Origin: Psychrobacter sp. UBA3483
GTDB taxonomy: Bacteria; Pseudomonadota; Gammaproteobacteria; Pseudomonadales; Moraxellaceae
DNA: 64,000 nucleotides
Assembly: GCF_002377905.1 (NCBI RefSeq)
Contig: NZ_DFQS01000050.1
Location: 1-64,000, forward strand
Reading direction: 5' to 3'
Below the pieces are notes generated by a model, which was given only the letters and a program-made list of their open reading frames with translations, made no database searches and was not told the origin of the DNA. Below, piece by piece: positions 43,571-52,257 of the stretch. Position numbers and translations under genes: made by a program. Positions within the stretch are counted from its first letter, which is position 1, and every line of letters starts with the position of its first letter.

Positions 43571-43676
43571 TTAGCACATGCAATCAAACGCTATTAAACT
43601 AAGCCCGTATTGCAATAAAGTTATTAAAATAACGTGAATAAAATGGTTATAAGCGTTTGATAATAGAGATGATTTA

Positions 43677-45824
43677 ATGCAACAACTGGGTTTTCGTTCC
43701 GTATTTGCCAAACTATTTGCCAGTGTGATGCTGGCACTTATCTTATTTGCGGTAGCGATGGTGTTATTGACCCAGTTGGTACATGACAAAGACGCTGGTA
43801 TTCGCTCGGAGATATTAGCCACACAAATTTTGGGCCAAATAGACCCATTTTTGCATGAGTTAAATATTGCCGTTAGCAAGGACAACCGTTTACAAGCGCG
43901 CTTTATGCTAGCGGTGGTCAAAAAGAGCTTTGACATTTTTGATGAATCATTGCAAGCAAAAATGGGGCTATATGACAATGAAGGTCATTTGCTCATGCAA
44001 AGTGACAACAGTGATTTGCCGTTAGAATTACCTGCGCCGCCCTCGCTATTGGCGCGCGTCTTTCCCTCATTTGCCGAAACCTCTCCAACCAAGCAAGCCC
44101 AAGTTTATAGTAGCACCGGTTATACGCTATTATACGAATCACGCTTGCCGCCTAAAAAACCTGTCCTCTCTGCCGCCTTAAACTTATTTACCGGTACCTT
44201 ACTGCTGCTGCTTATCATGGCAGGGGTGCTTTGGTGGATTGCCCGTACCATTACTTGGCGTATCAATCAGATGAGCCAACAAATGGCGCAATTGGGCGAT
44301 GGCGACTTTACAGTGCGGGTCAATGCGCGTGGTAATGATGAGATTGCATCGCTTGCTCGTGGCTTTAACCAAGCGGCACAAAAAATTGAACACTTAATCA
44401 ATGCCAATAATCTTCTATTGGCACACGCTTCGCACGAGCTGCGCACCCCTATCACCCGTATCCGTTTACAGATTGAGATGATGGATATGCTGGCAGGAGC
44501 ATTGCCGAGCGATACCAAAGAAAAATTTGATAAGCGCGCCCAAGCCATCAATCGCGATTTGTCTGGATTAAACGACTTGGTCGAGAGTATTTTGCTGGTC
44601 AGTCGTTTAGATGCTGGACACGCGTTACAACAAGTTGAGCATTTAGACTTATATGACTTAGTAAACCAAGAGCGCCAGCATTATCCTGAAGCAACCTTGA
44701 TTGGCGAGCATATCGTTATCGATGGTCAATCATCGATGCTGACTCATTTAATACGTAACCTATTGACTAATGCTATGCTGCACGGCAAGCCGCCTGTTAC
44801 GGTATTACTTTACGGCGTGCAAACGCTGGATGAAGCTGACGCTATTCCCGATTATCTTTTGCAAACCATACTTTGCAGCAGTTTTATCGATTATAACAGC
44901 TCAGATTTTGATTCTTATGATGAAGAAGCGCCTGATAGCAACCATGCGCTTGAAACTGATCAAAACGCCCAGCAAAATGCTGACGCCACAATTACTAACG
45001 ATAATATTGTTACTAGAGATAATAAAGGCACCTCAACCTTAACGTCGACGGAAGAAGCATCGGCCGCAGCGTTACTACCTGCGCCAGTGATTTATAAAAA
45101 TGGTGAAAGTATCACTGCGGACGCTGAGATTGATGGCAACACGAATAGTGATAACAGCACAGATACTGATAATTCATCGATGGCAAAAACTGTTGACTCA
45201 TCTAATGAGCTAAACAATGACCTAAATAGCACCACTGAGATAAAAACCTTTGTTGAGCCGTCGTTATTACTTACCTATCAGCGCTTTACCACCGATTTGA
45301 CAGAAAAAATTAAAAAAGTTATTTGGCGGGCGGTTCCTAAACAACAAGATACCTCCATTGGCGATATCAACGATAAAGCTATCAATAAAGAGGGAGAAGA
45401 AGCGGATAAAAGCGTTAGTACTGAGAAGGATGACGCTAAAAGTGTCTCTAAAGACCATAATAAAGACAACGGTAATAAAGAGAACGGCGACACGTCAAAC
45501 GCTACCCGCAAAGAGGGCATATTTAGTAAGCATCTCAAAAAACCGAAAGCTGAGCCAACACGCCCGCTACCGAAATTTGCGGTGCTGGCGGTGATTGATG
45601 AAGGCGAAGGTATCCCCGAAAATAAACGCGAAGAAGTCTTTAGCCCCTTTGTACGCTTACAGCAAAAAAACAAAGGCTCAGGGCTTGGCTTGTCGTTGGT
45701 TGCTCAAATAGTAACGGCGCACCAAGGCCGTATCATTACAGATACCATCAATGGTCATACGCGATTTTTAGTGGTATTACCCGTTAAGCACGACCCTCAT
45801 TATCAGCATGACAGCCGTCACTAA
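43677..45824 (+). CDS. Sensor histidine kinase with a large insert in the ATP-binding domain
   Basis: A 715-residue membrane sensor kinase. TM1 about 10-32, periplasmic domain about 33-160, TM2 about 165-190, HAMP (RITWRINQMSQQMAQLGDGD), and H-box LLAHASHELRTPITRIR with phospho-His H253. The N-box starts at N365 (NAMLHG), but the G1 box DEGEGIP only comes at D641; the usual distance is about 35-45 residues. The intervening 240 or so residues are Asp/Asn/Thr/Glu/Ser-rich low complexity, with one ordered-looking patch (LLLTYQRFTTDLTEKIKKVI). The G2 box KGSGLGLSLV is intact, so activity is likely retained. Pairs with the response regulator upstream. Confidence 0.85.
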   Translation: MQQLGFRSVFAKLFASVMLALILFAVAMVLLTQLVHDKDAGIRSEILATQILGQIDPFLHELNIAVSKDNRLQARFMLAVVKKSFDIFDESLQAKMGLYDNEGHLLMQSDNSDLPLELPAPPSLLARVFPSFAETSPTKQAQVYSSTGYTLLYESRLPPKKPVLSAALNLFTGTLLLLLIMAGVLWWIARTITWRINQMSQQMAQLGDGDFTVRVNARGNDEIASLARGFNQAAQKIEHLINANNLLLAHASHELRTPITRIRLQIEMMDMLAGALPSDTKEKFDKRAQAINRDLSGLNDLVESILLVSRLDAGHALQQVEHLDLYDLVNQERQHYPEATLIGEHIVIDGQSSMLTHLIRNLLTNAMLHGKPPVTVLLYGVQTLDEADAIPDYLLQTILCSSFIDYNSSDFDSYDEEAPDSNHALETDQNAQQNADATITNDNIVTRDNKGTSTLTSTEEASAAALLPAPVIYKNGESITADAEIDGNTNSDNSTDTDNSSMAKTVDSSNELNNDLNSTTEIKTFVEPSLLLTYQRFTTDLTEKIKKVIWRAVPKQQDTSIGDINDKAINKEGEEADKSVSTEKDDAKSVSKDHNKDNGNKENGDTSNATRKEGIFSKHLKKPKAEPTRPLPKFAVLAVIDEGEGIPENKREEVFSPFVRLQQKNKGSGLGLSLVAQIVTAHQGRIITDTINGHTRFLVVLPVKHDPHYQHDSRH

Positions 45825-46022
45825 TCTCATCAGCTAACCAAGCTACAGCCAAGATTATCCGTTAATCATGGATGTCCATATCCAAAACGCTGCATAATAT
45901 GCTATATTAGCGCCCCTTATTATAGGGTTATTGAAGGTTGATTTTAATTTGCGCACAAATACGCAAAAGAGCCTGCAACCGCTTCATAGCCATTAAAATA
46001 TTTATTAAATTTTGAGCATTCC

Positions 46023-46793
46023 ATGAGTGACATGATTGTCTTAAACGATGTGACCAAAAGCTTTTTAAGCGACCGGTCTATAAAAGATAAAGACGGCAAG
46101 CCACATTGGTTTACTGCGGTTGAGCCGACATCTTTAACGGTAAAACAAGGCGAAATCTTTGGTTTAATGGGTTATTCGGGCGCGGGTAAGTCTACCTTAT
46201 TGCGCCTAATTAATTTACTTGAGCGCCCAGATTCCGGTCAAGTCATCATAGATGGTACCGATTTGACCACCTTATCGGCCAGTGATTTACGTATCGCTCG
46301 CCACAATATCGGTATGATTTTTCAGCAGTTTAACCTGATGTCCAATCGTACTGTCTATGATAATGTCGCCTTTAACTTAACGGTGGCAGGTTATCCGCGC
46401 GCCGATATTTATAAGCGGGTGATGGACTGCTTAGAAATCGTCGATTTGACCGACCGTGCTGGGCACTATCCTGCGCAGCTATCAGGCGGACAAAAACAGC
46501 GTGTTGGTATCGCCCGTGCGATCGCGCCGAGCCCAAAAGTATTATTGGCTGATGAGCCGACCAGTGCGCTTGATCCTTCAACCACGCGCAGCTTATTGAC
46601 TTGTCTGCGTGATATTAATGAGCAGCTTGGCGTCACCATTGTCATCGTCACCCATGAGATGAGCGTCATTCGTAGGCTATGCGACCGCGCCGCGTTGTTA
46701 CATCAAGGGCAGTTGCTCGAGGTTGCCGATATCCGCGACGGTCTGATTCAGGCCACGACCCCGATTGGTAAAGGCTTGGTTCATGAAGATTAA
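46023..46793 (+). CDS. metN: Methionine import ATP-binding protein (short MetN)
   Basis: A 256-residue ABC ATPase of the MetN group for D- and L-methionine. Walker A GYSGAGKSTLL, Q-loop FQQFNLMSNRTVYDN, signature LSGGQKQRVGIARAIA, Walker B VLLADEPTSALDP and the switch His in VTHEMSVIRR are all present. It stops where the C-terminal NIL (ACT-like) domain of E. coli MetN (343 residues) would begin, so substrate-triggered inhibition may be absent. It lies 17 bp before metI. Confidence 0.92.
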   Translation: MSDMIVLNDVTKSFLSDRSIKDKDGKPHWFTAVEPTSLTVKQGEIFGLMGYSGAGKSTLLRLINLLERPDSGQVIIDGTDLTTLSASDLRIARHNIGMIFQQFNLMSNRTVYDNVAFNLTVAGYPRADIYKRVMDCLEIVDLTDRAGHYPAQLSGGQKQRVGIARAIAPSPKVLLADEPTSALDPSTTRSLLTCLRDINEQLGVTIVIVTHEMSVIRRLCDRAALLHQGQLLEVADIRDGLIQATTPIGKGLVHED

Positions 46794-46810
46794 GAGGCAG
46801 GAGAATAGAC

Positions 46811-47497
46811 ATGTTAACTGGTGCTGAATTATCCGCCTCATTGGACAAGCTGCTTGCGCTACGTAAAGAAATTTTGCAGGCGTTTGTAGATACCTTTATT
46901 ATGCTAGGTATCTCAACGACGGTCGCCATCGTCATCGGCGGTCTGTTTGGGGTATTCTTGTTTTTATCCAGTGATCGGCAGTTTTTGCAAAATAAAACCT
47001 TGTATGGTGTCCTTGGTGCGATCACCAACTTTATGCGCGCCTTCCCGTTTGTGATTTTGATGATTGCCATGAGTCCTTTTACCAAAGCCATCGTTGGTAC
47101 TGGTATTGGACCGATTGCTGCATCACTAGTACTGGCGATTGCCGGTTCCTTTTACTTTGCGCGTCTGGTCGAGCAAAATCTGCGCGAAGTACCACGCGGC
47201 ATTATTGAAGCAACGGAATCGATGGGCGCCCGCCCCTTGACCATCATCAAAGTATTGCTCAATGAAGCACGCTCGGGTTTGGTGTTGTCTGTGACCATTT
47301 TATGTATCAGCTTACTGTCGTTTTCGGCGGCGGCAGGTATGATTGGTGGTGGCGGTTTGGGCGATTTGGCCATTCGTTATGGTTACTATCGTTATCAAAC
47401 TGAGGTGATGGTCTTTATCGTCGTGATGCTATCGATTATGGTTATCGGTATTCAGGCGTCTGGTAATTGGATCGCCACCCGTTTGGATAAACGTTAA
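46811..47497 (+). CDS. metI: Methionine ABC transporter permease MetI
   Basis: A 228-residue permease with five membrane spans. The EAA-type loop facing the ATPase is IIEATESMGARPLTIIKVLL, and GMIGGGGLGDLAIRYGYYRY is typical of MetI. The gene follows metN by 17 bp, with AGGCAGGAG before its ATG. The 269-bp stretch to metQ carries an imperfect stem and probably a separate promoter. Confidence 0.94.
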   Translation: MLTGAELSASLDKLLALRKEILQAFVDTFIMLGISTTVAIVIGGLFGVFLFLSSDRQFLQNKTLYGVLGAITNFMRAFPFVILMIAMSPFTKAIVGTGIGPIAASLVLAIAGSFYFARLVEQNLREVPRGIIEATESMGARPLTIIKVLLNEARSGLVLSVTILCISLLSFSAAAGMIGGGGLGDLAIRYGYYRYQTEVMVFIVVMLSIMVIGIQASGNWIATRLDKR

Positions 47498-47766
47498 GGC
47501 AAAAACTTAGACTTCACCCTCTCTATTATGGTGATTTCACCTTTTATTTTGAGAGGCAAAGACTGTTTAATATGAATAATACTCAAGGTTTAATGCCGAT
47601 TCATCCTAAGCAAATGCTTGACTTTGTAACTGATTCCCTTTAATTTTGATACTATCTTAACAGCCTTTAACTTAGCAGCATTACTATTCATAATGTTGCT
47701 TTTTTAATGCGGATTTTTACTGTTGACATTTAATCCCTATTCCCTCCCCCTTATTAAGGAAGTTTC

Positions 47767-48753
47767 ATGAAATTAACAGATATCAGCCGTCAACTCGCGA
47801 CCGCATTGGCCACCGTTGGCGTATCAGGCCTTGTATTGGTCGGTTGCAACAACTCATCAGCGCCAGAAGCTAGTAAAGAGCCAGTCACTGAAGGTGCTAC
47901 TGAATCAACGACGACAGAAACGGCAGCGGGCAACGATATCGATCCTGAACATAGCAAGATTGTGATCGGTACCACTGAAGGCGATTTTGCTGATATGGTT
48001 CGTAACCAAGTAAAAAGCTCGTTAGAAGCGCAAGGCTATGAAGTTGAGCTGGTCACCTTTACTGATTATGTACGTCCAAACATTGCTTTAGCTGATGGCG
48101 ATTTAGACATCAATGTCTTCCAGCATAAGCCTTATCTTGATACCTTTAAAAAAGAGAACAATCTTGATTTGGTTGAAGTTTTCCAAGTGCCTACTGCGCC
48201 ACTTGGCATCTATACTGGTAAAAAGACCAAGCTTGACGAAGCCTACAAAGGCATGAGCGTTTCTGCGCCTAATGACCCAAGTAACTTTGCTCGTGCATTG
48301 GTCATGATGGATGAGCTTGGCTGGATTACGCTAAAAGACAATATCGATCCACTGACCGCCTCAAAAGCTGATATCGCTGATAATAGCAAATACGACATCA
48401 AAATCGTTGAGCTAGAAGCAGCCCAGCTGCCACGTGCGCGTGATGAAGTAGACTTTGCTGTTATCAATGGCAACTACGCGACCGATGCGGGTATTAAGCT
48501 AACTGAAGCGCTATTTCAAGAGCCAAGCTTCGCTTATGTCAACTGGTCTGCCATCAAAACTGCGGATAAAGACAAAAAATGGGTCAAAGACGTGACCAAC
48601 GCTTATAACTCAGACGCCTTTAAAAAGTATGCTCATGATAGCTTCCCAGGCTACAAATACCCAAAAATCTGGGGTGAGAACACTGCTACAGCCCCTGCAA
48701 CCGCTGCTACTACAACAGATACTGCACCAGTTACCGAAGCTGCTGCTCAATAG
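47767..48753 (+). CDS. metQ: Methionine-binding lipoprotein MetQ
   Basis: A 328-residue substrate-binding lipoprotein. The lipobox is GLVLVGC (C27). The core shows KIVIGTTEGDFADMVRNQVK, DINVFQHKPYLDTFKK, PNDPSNFARALVMMDELGWI and FAVINGNYATDAGI, all typical of MetQ. An acidic/Thr-rich linker follows the lipid anchor, and the C terminus ends in an Ala/Thr/Pro tail (TATAPATAATTTDTAP). ATG 47767 follows TTAAGGAAGTTTC. Ends ahead of the terminator at 48828-48862. Confidence 0.94.
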   Translation: MKLTDISRQLATALATVGVSGLVLVGCNNSSAPEASKEPVTEGATESTTTETAAGNDIDPEHSKIVIGTTEGDFADMVRNQVKSSLEAQGYEVELVTFTDYVRPNIALADGDLDINVFQHKPYLDTFKKENNLDLVEVFQVPTAPLGIYTGKKTKLDEAYKGMSVSAPNDPSNFARALVMMDELGWITLKDNIDPLTASKADIADNSKYDIKIVELEAAQLPRARDEVDFAVINGNYATDAGIKLTEALFQEPSFAYVNWSAIKTADKDKKWVKDVTNAYNSDAFKKYAHDSFPGYKYPKIWGENTATAPATAATTTDTAPVTEAAAQ

Positions 48754-49131
48754 TTAATATTAACCATTGTAAAAACGATTAATTCGGATAAATAAAACGT
48801 TTTTACAGTTAAAATTGCCTTAATTTGAAAAAGCCCATTATTTTGAATAGTGGGCTTTTTTGCTCTTAAATTTTATTGAATGGGTACAATCAACGACTCG
48901 CAATGACGTTACAGCCTGTTTGTGGTTTGTAGGAAAGCGTCACCTGCTCTTTCACTTAGCCTATTTTCTTTTTATAGTGGCTAAGCCTAATAGAGAATGT
49001 GCCTTAATATAAGCTTTGATTTAATAAAAATCGACGCTTAATAAAATCTAAGAAATTTATATGTCTGCTCAAATTCTCTATTAATAACGATAAGAACCAT
49101 TAATAAATCACAAAAAAACAAGGATAATAAT
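48754..49131. other. 378-bp gap between metQ and the aldo/keto reductase
   Basis: Holds the metQ terminator at 48828-48862 and the promoter and leader of the aldo/keto reductase. AACAAGGATAATAAT immediately before 49132 is its ribosome binding site. I see no gene or repeat in the rest. Confidence 0.6.
48828..48862 (+). terminator. metQ terminator
   Basis: AAAAAGCCCATTA pairs with TAGTGGGCTTTTT with one G-T wobble around a short loop, followed by a T tract. Confidence 0.88.
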
Positions 49132-49980
49132 ATGCGTGCTAAAACTTATAATATTCGCACCGCTGGACAAGCGAACATTCCGGTACTCGGACTGGGTACA
49201 TGGCAATCAACGGGACAAGACTGTATCGATGTGGTCAGCCAGGGGCTACAAATGGGCTATGAGCATATTGATACTGCCCAAGCTTATGATAATGAAGTCG
49301 AGGTGGGAAAAGGCATTAAGCAATCAGGCGTCGCGCGTGATAAGTTCTTTTTAACGACGAAAATATTTCCTGATGACATGAAGTTTGAACCAGAAAAACT
49401 TATCGCTGCGGCCAAGCGCTCGCTAGAAAACTTAGATACTGATTATGTTGATTTACTGCTGCTGCATTGGCCTGATGATCGGGTGCCTTTGTCTGAAACG
49501 ATGCCAGCGCTTTGCGAGCTACAAAAACAAGGGCTGACTCGTAATATTGGGGTATCTAACTTTAATATCGCCAATATTATCGAGGCTAAAAAATATGCTG
49601 ATGTGCCGATTGCGGTTAATCAGGTTGAGTTTCATCCCTTTATTAAGCAAAACACCCTGCAGACTTTTTTAAACAATCACCATATTTTATTAGAAGCTTA
49701 CTCGCCGCTTGCTCGTGGTGATGTGTTTGATAATGAAATCATTAAAGACATTGCTGATAAGCATGGGATTACACCAGCGCAAGTTTCACTAGCGTGGATT
49801 TTATCTGATAAGGCACGTATTGCCATTCCAAAAACCTCTAACCCCGACCATTTACAAGGCAACTTAGATGCTGTCAAGGTAACGCTCAGTGCGGATGAGC
49901 TTGAGAAAATCGGTAGCTTAGCGCGTAGCGATGGCCGTAAAATCAAGCATCCAGATTATTCACCAGAATGGGATGATTGA
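49132..49980 (+). CDS. Aldo/keto reductase (DkgB-like)
   Basis: A 282-residue NADPH-dependent aldo/keto reductase with a TIM barrel. The catalytic tetrad is visible as D47 and Y52 (HIDTAQAYDNE), K77 (LTTKIFP) and H112 (LLLLHWP). RNIGVSNFNIANI, INQVEFHPFI-like VNQVEFHPFIKQN and IAIPKTSNPDHLQGN are the classic signatures. Closest in style to E. coli 2,5-diketo-D-gluconate reductase B, but the substrate may be methylglyoxal or other aldehydes. Single gene with its own terminator at 50007-50040. Confidence 0.9.
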   Translation: MRAKTYNIRTAGQANIPVLGLGTWQSTGQDCIDVVSQGLQMGYEHIDTAQAYDNEVEVGKGIKQSGVARDKFFLTTKIFPDDMKFEPEKLIAAAKRSLENLDTDYVDLLLLHWPDDRVPLSETMPALCELQKQGLTRNIGVSNFNIANIIEAKKYADVPIAVNQVEFHPFIKQNTLQTFLNNHHILLEAYSPLARGDVFDNEIIKDIADKHGITPAQVSLAWILSDKARIAIPKTSNPDHLQGNLDAVKVTLSADELEKIGSLARSDGRKIKHPDYSPEWDD

Positions 49981-50006
49981 TAAGCCATACTTATGTGAAT
50001 ACTAAC

Positions 50007-50040
50007 AAAAAAGCCAGTGATCAAGGTCACTGGCTTTTTT
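50007..50040. terminator. Bidirectional terminator, aldo/keto reductase / ccmE
   Basis: AAAAAAGCCAGTGA (50007-50020) pairs with 50027-50040 around TCAAGG. It lies between the convergent stops at 49980 and 50090. Confidence 0.9.
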
Positions 50041-50089
50041 ATGTTTAATACTTTTTACGATACTATTAATATTTATATTGTCAGCGCTA

Positions 50090-50590
50090 TTACTGCTGCA
50101 AAGTATCGGTCTTATGCACTTTTTCGGCAGGATTATATTGCTCAGAAGAAGGCACTGCGCCATTGCGATTGTTTTCTTTCATCGATTTGGCCACTTCTGG
50201 CGGCATATAGTTTTCATCATGCTTAGCCAATACTTCGGCTGCAACAAAGGTATCGCCTTGCATTTTACCTGTTGCCACTACGCCTGAGTTTTCAGCGAAT
50301 AAATCTGGCAAGATGCCTTGATACGTCACGGGTACGGTTGATTCAAAGTCGGTGATCGCAAACTCCACGCTTAACGGGTCGTCTGGCGCACGTTGGACAC
50401 TACCGGCAACGACCATACCGCCAGCGCGGATTCGCTTGTCCTGCGGCGCTTCACCTTGCGCAATGGCGGTGGCGTCAAAGTAGTAATCGGTCTGTTGCCC
50501 AATGGCGTAAATCACCAATACCACGGCAATCGCCGCCCCTGCAAGCGTAAACATAACCCACATCAGTTTTTTGCGACGAACTGCGTTCAT
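50090..50590 (-). CDS. ccmE: Cytochrome c maturation heme chaperone CcmE
   Basis: A 166-residue membrane-anchored periplasmic heme chaperone. TM anchor about 9-30 (LMWVMFTLAGAAIAVVLVIY). The heme-binding HxxxY motif is HDENYMPPEV with H124 (covalent heme ligand) and Y128. FDATAIAQGEAPQDKRIRAG is the family start. The C-terminal 30 residues are polar and disordered. Last gene of the minus-strand ccmABCDE cluster; ccmF and later genes do not follow. Confidence 0.94.
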   Translation of the reverse strand: MNAVRRKKLMWVMFTLAGAAIAVVLVIYAIGQQTDYYFDATAIAQGEAPQDKRIRAGGMVVAGSVQRAPDDPLSVEFAITDFESTVPVTYQGILPDLFAENSGVVATGKMQGDTFVAAEVLAKHDENYMPPEVAKSMKENNRNGAVPSSEQYNPAEKVHKTDTLQQ

Positions 50591-50844
50591 ACCACTACCT
50601 CATTGATGAGTCGCTGTTTTACAAACCACTCGTCTGCAAAACAGAAAATATTAAAGAAATTCCTATTAGACTGACTTGATAACAAGCCCGTCTAACCGTA
50701 CTTTTCTAATACCTATATGGTAGCATTTTTTGCCCAAATCAATAAGCCCCCTCGCAACTGATGAGGTCATATATTCACCAGTAAGGCATTATTGTTTGCT
50801 AAGCTAAAAATTTGATATTAAAAAGGACTGTTTAAGGAGAATTG

Positions 50845-51066
50845 TTAAGAGGACTGTTTGGTGGCAGGATTGGGGGTCTTAGCAGCGCGCTGTGCTTGAC
50901 GCGCTTGCTGAATGGATAGCTGCTTGATAAGCGCTTGGCGTTGACGGCGACTATAAATAATAAAAATCAGCATCACGCCGACCGTAATTGCCCAGCATGA
51001 CCAGACAAAAGCGCCATGCTCACCCATGGCAATAAACTCAGAGACGCTATAAAAGTAAGGCTGCAT
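50845..51066 (-). CDS. ccmD: Cytochrome c maturation protein CcmD
   Basis: A 73-residue small membrane protein with the CcmD start YFYSVSEFIAMGEHGAFVWS, one membrane span (about 20-38), and a basic helix RRQRQALIKQLSIQQARQAQ. It releases holo-CcmE from the CcmABC complex. It lies between ccmC (50 bp upstream) and ccmE (254 bp downstream). Small size and sequence fit well. Confidence 0.88.
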   Translation of the reverse strand: MQPYFYSVSEFIAMGEHGAFVWSCWAITVGVMLIFIIYSRRQRQALIKQLSIQQARQAQRAAKTPNPATKQSS

Positions 51067-51116
51067 TTTATTTCCCTAGCCGTTATTTGCTTGGTTTATG
51101 GTGATGTTTTATGGGC

Positions 51117-51905
51117 CTATTTACTGCGATCACGAACGTATTCTTTGACCCACGCTTTGCCTTGGTCTCGATATAAAATCAGGGTATTGGTCCGATAAAT
51201 GGCCAATGAGGCGACCAGTAAATAACTACCAATAATCATCAGTAGCAAAGGCAGCCACATATCCGCCGACATTTTTGGTGCCGCAGTCAGCGTAAAGGTT
51301 GAACCTTGGTGCAAGGTATTCCACCACTGCACTGAGTACTTAATAATAGGCAAATTCACCGCGCCAACGATAGACAAAATAGCGGCCGCTTTACCGCGAT
51401 TGGCGGTATGTTCAAAGGCGGCAAACAACGCCATTACCCCAGCATATAAAAACGCTAAAATGAGCATAGACGTCAAGCGTGCATCCCAAACCCAATACGT
51501 CCCCCACGTCGGTTTTGCCCAAATAGAACCGGTCAATAAGCTAATCACACAAAGCAAAAAGCCCATCGGCGCTAGTGCCTGAGCTACAAGGCTTGCGGTC
51601 TTAATTTTCCATACCAGATAAATGACACCAAGTACCGCTAAGGCAAAATAAATAGAGATAGCGAGACTGGCAGCGGGTACATGGATGAAAATAATGCGAT
51701 AGCTATTACCTTGCAGATAATCCGGCGGCGCAAATGCCAAGCCCCAAACGCTACCGATGAGCAGACAGAGACCGGCTAATATCGCGAGCCACTTAACCCA
51801 AGGCGCAAAGATACGAAAAAACTGCTTGGTACCCACAGTGGTCAAAAAGACCTGCCAAATGCGTTGCCACAGGCTAGGAGATGAGACATTATTCAGGTTG
51901 GGCAT
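51117..51905 (-). CDS. ccmC: Cytochrome c maturation protein CcmC
   Basis: A 262-residue heme-handling membrane protein with six membrane spans. The tryptophan-rich WWD-type motif is WGTYWVWDARLTSML, and conserved histidines flank it (FIHVPAASLAIS, QWWNTLHQGST). It transfers heme to CcmE. The N terminus is longer than in E. coli CcmC by a short cytoplasmic stretch. A 352-bp gap with a structured element separates it from ccmB upstream. Confidence 0.94.
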   Translation of the reverse strand: MPNLNNVSSPSLWQRIWQVFLTTVGTKQFFRIFAPWVKWLAILAGLCLLIGSVWGLAFAPPDYLQGNSYRIIFIHVPAASLAISIYFALAVLGVIYLVWKIKTASLVAQALAPMGFLLCVISLLTGSIWAKPTWGTYWVWDARLTSMLILAFLYAGVMALFAAFEHTANRGKAAAILSIVGAVNLPIIKYSVQWWNTLHQGSTFTLTAAPKMSADMWLPLLLMIIGSYLLVASLAIYRTNTLILYRDQGKAWVKEYVRDRSK

Positions 51906-52257
51906 GGGAATAAACCTATTACGCAGCTAGTAGTTATCGAGTAAAACGCATGATTCATACGACTACCCGCTAACTTGCTGGCGTTGAACGCTGGATAGAA
52001 TCTACACGTGATTATTTGTTGAATAGCCTATTATAGCAAAGTTGCCAGTTTTCATCATGCTGTTAAGATAAAGGGCTTTCATCAGAAAAGGTATATAGTC
52101 GATACTAAATGAAAAGGATAGACAATACTATGCCGCGTGACTGGTGCAAATTTTTCTTGCTTGCTGTGCCTACGCCGACAGAGGCGACGAAAAATTTATC
52201 CCAGCCCCGCTGCCTCTTTTTAATATTGACCTGAATATAACATGCCAACATTAATTG
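51906..52257. other. 352-bp gap inside the ccm cluster
   Basis: No coding frame is supportable. The stretch nearest ccmB holds the structured element at 52088-52200 described separately. The rest may carry a second promoter for ccmC, since an operon gap of this length is unusual. Confidence 0.5.
52088..52200. repeat. Structured intergenic element, possible dispersed repeat
   Basis: AAATTTTTC (52148-52156) and GAAAAATTT (52189-52197) form a perfect 9-bp inverted repeat; between them, GCCT and AGGC arms pair inside a CTGT/ACAG pair. The GC-rich centre and flanking TATATAGTCGATACTAAATG look like a dispersed REP-type element, but only one copy is present in this window, so that is a guess. Confidence 0.45.

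Noticed and set aside
45825..46022. SAM-type riboswitch or MetJ box upstream of metN
   Set aside because: I found neither the AGACGTCT-type repeats of MetJ nor a recognisable SAM aptamer; only weak AT-rich inverted repeats are present.
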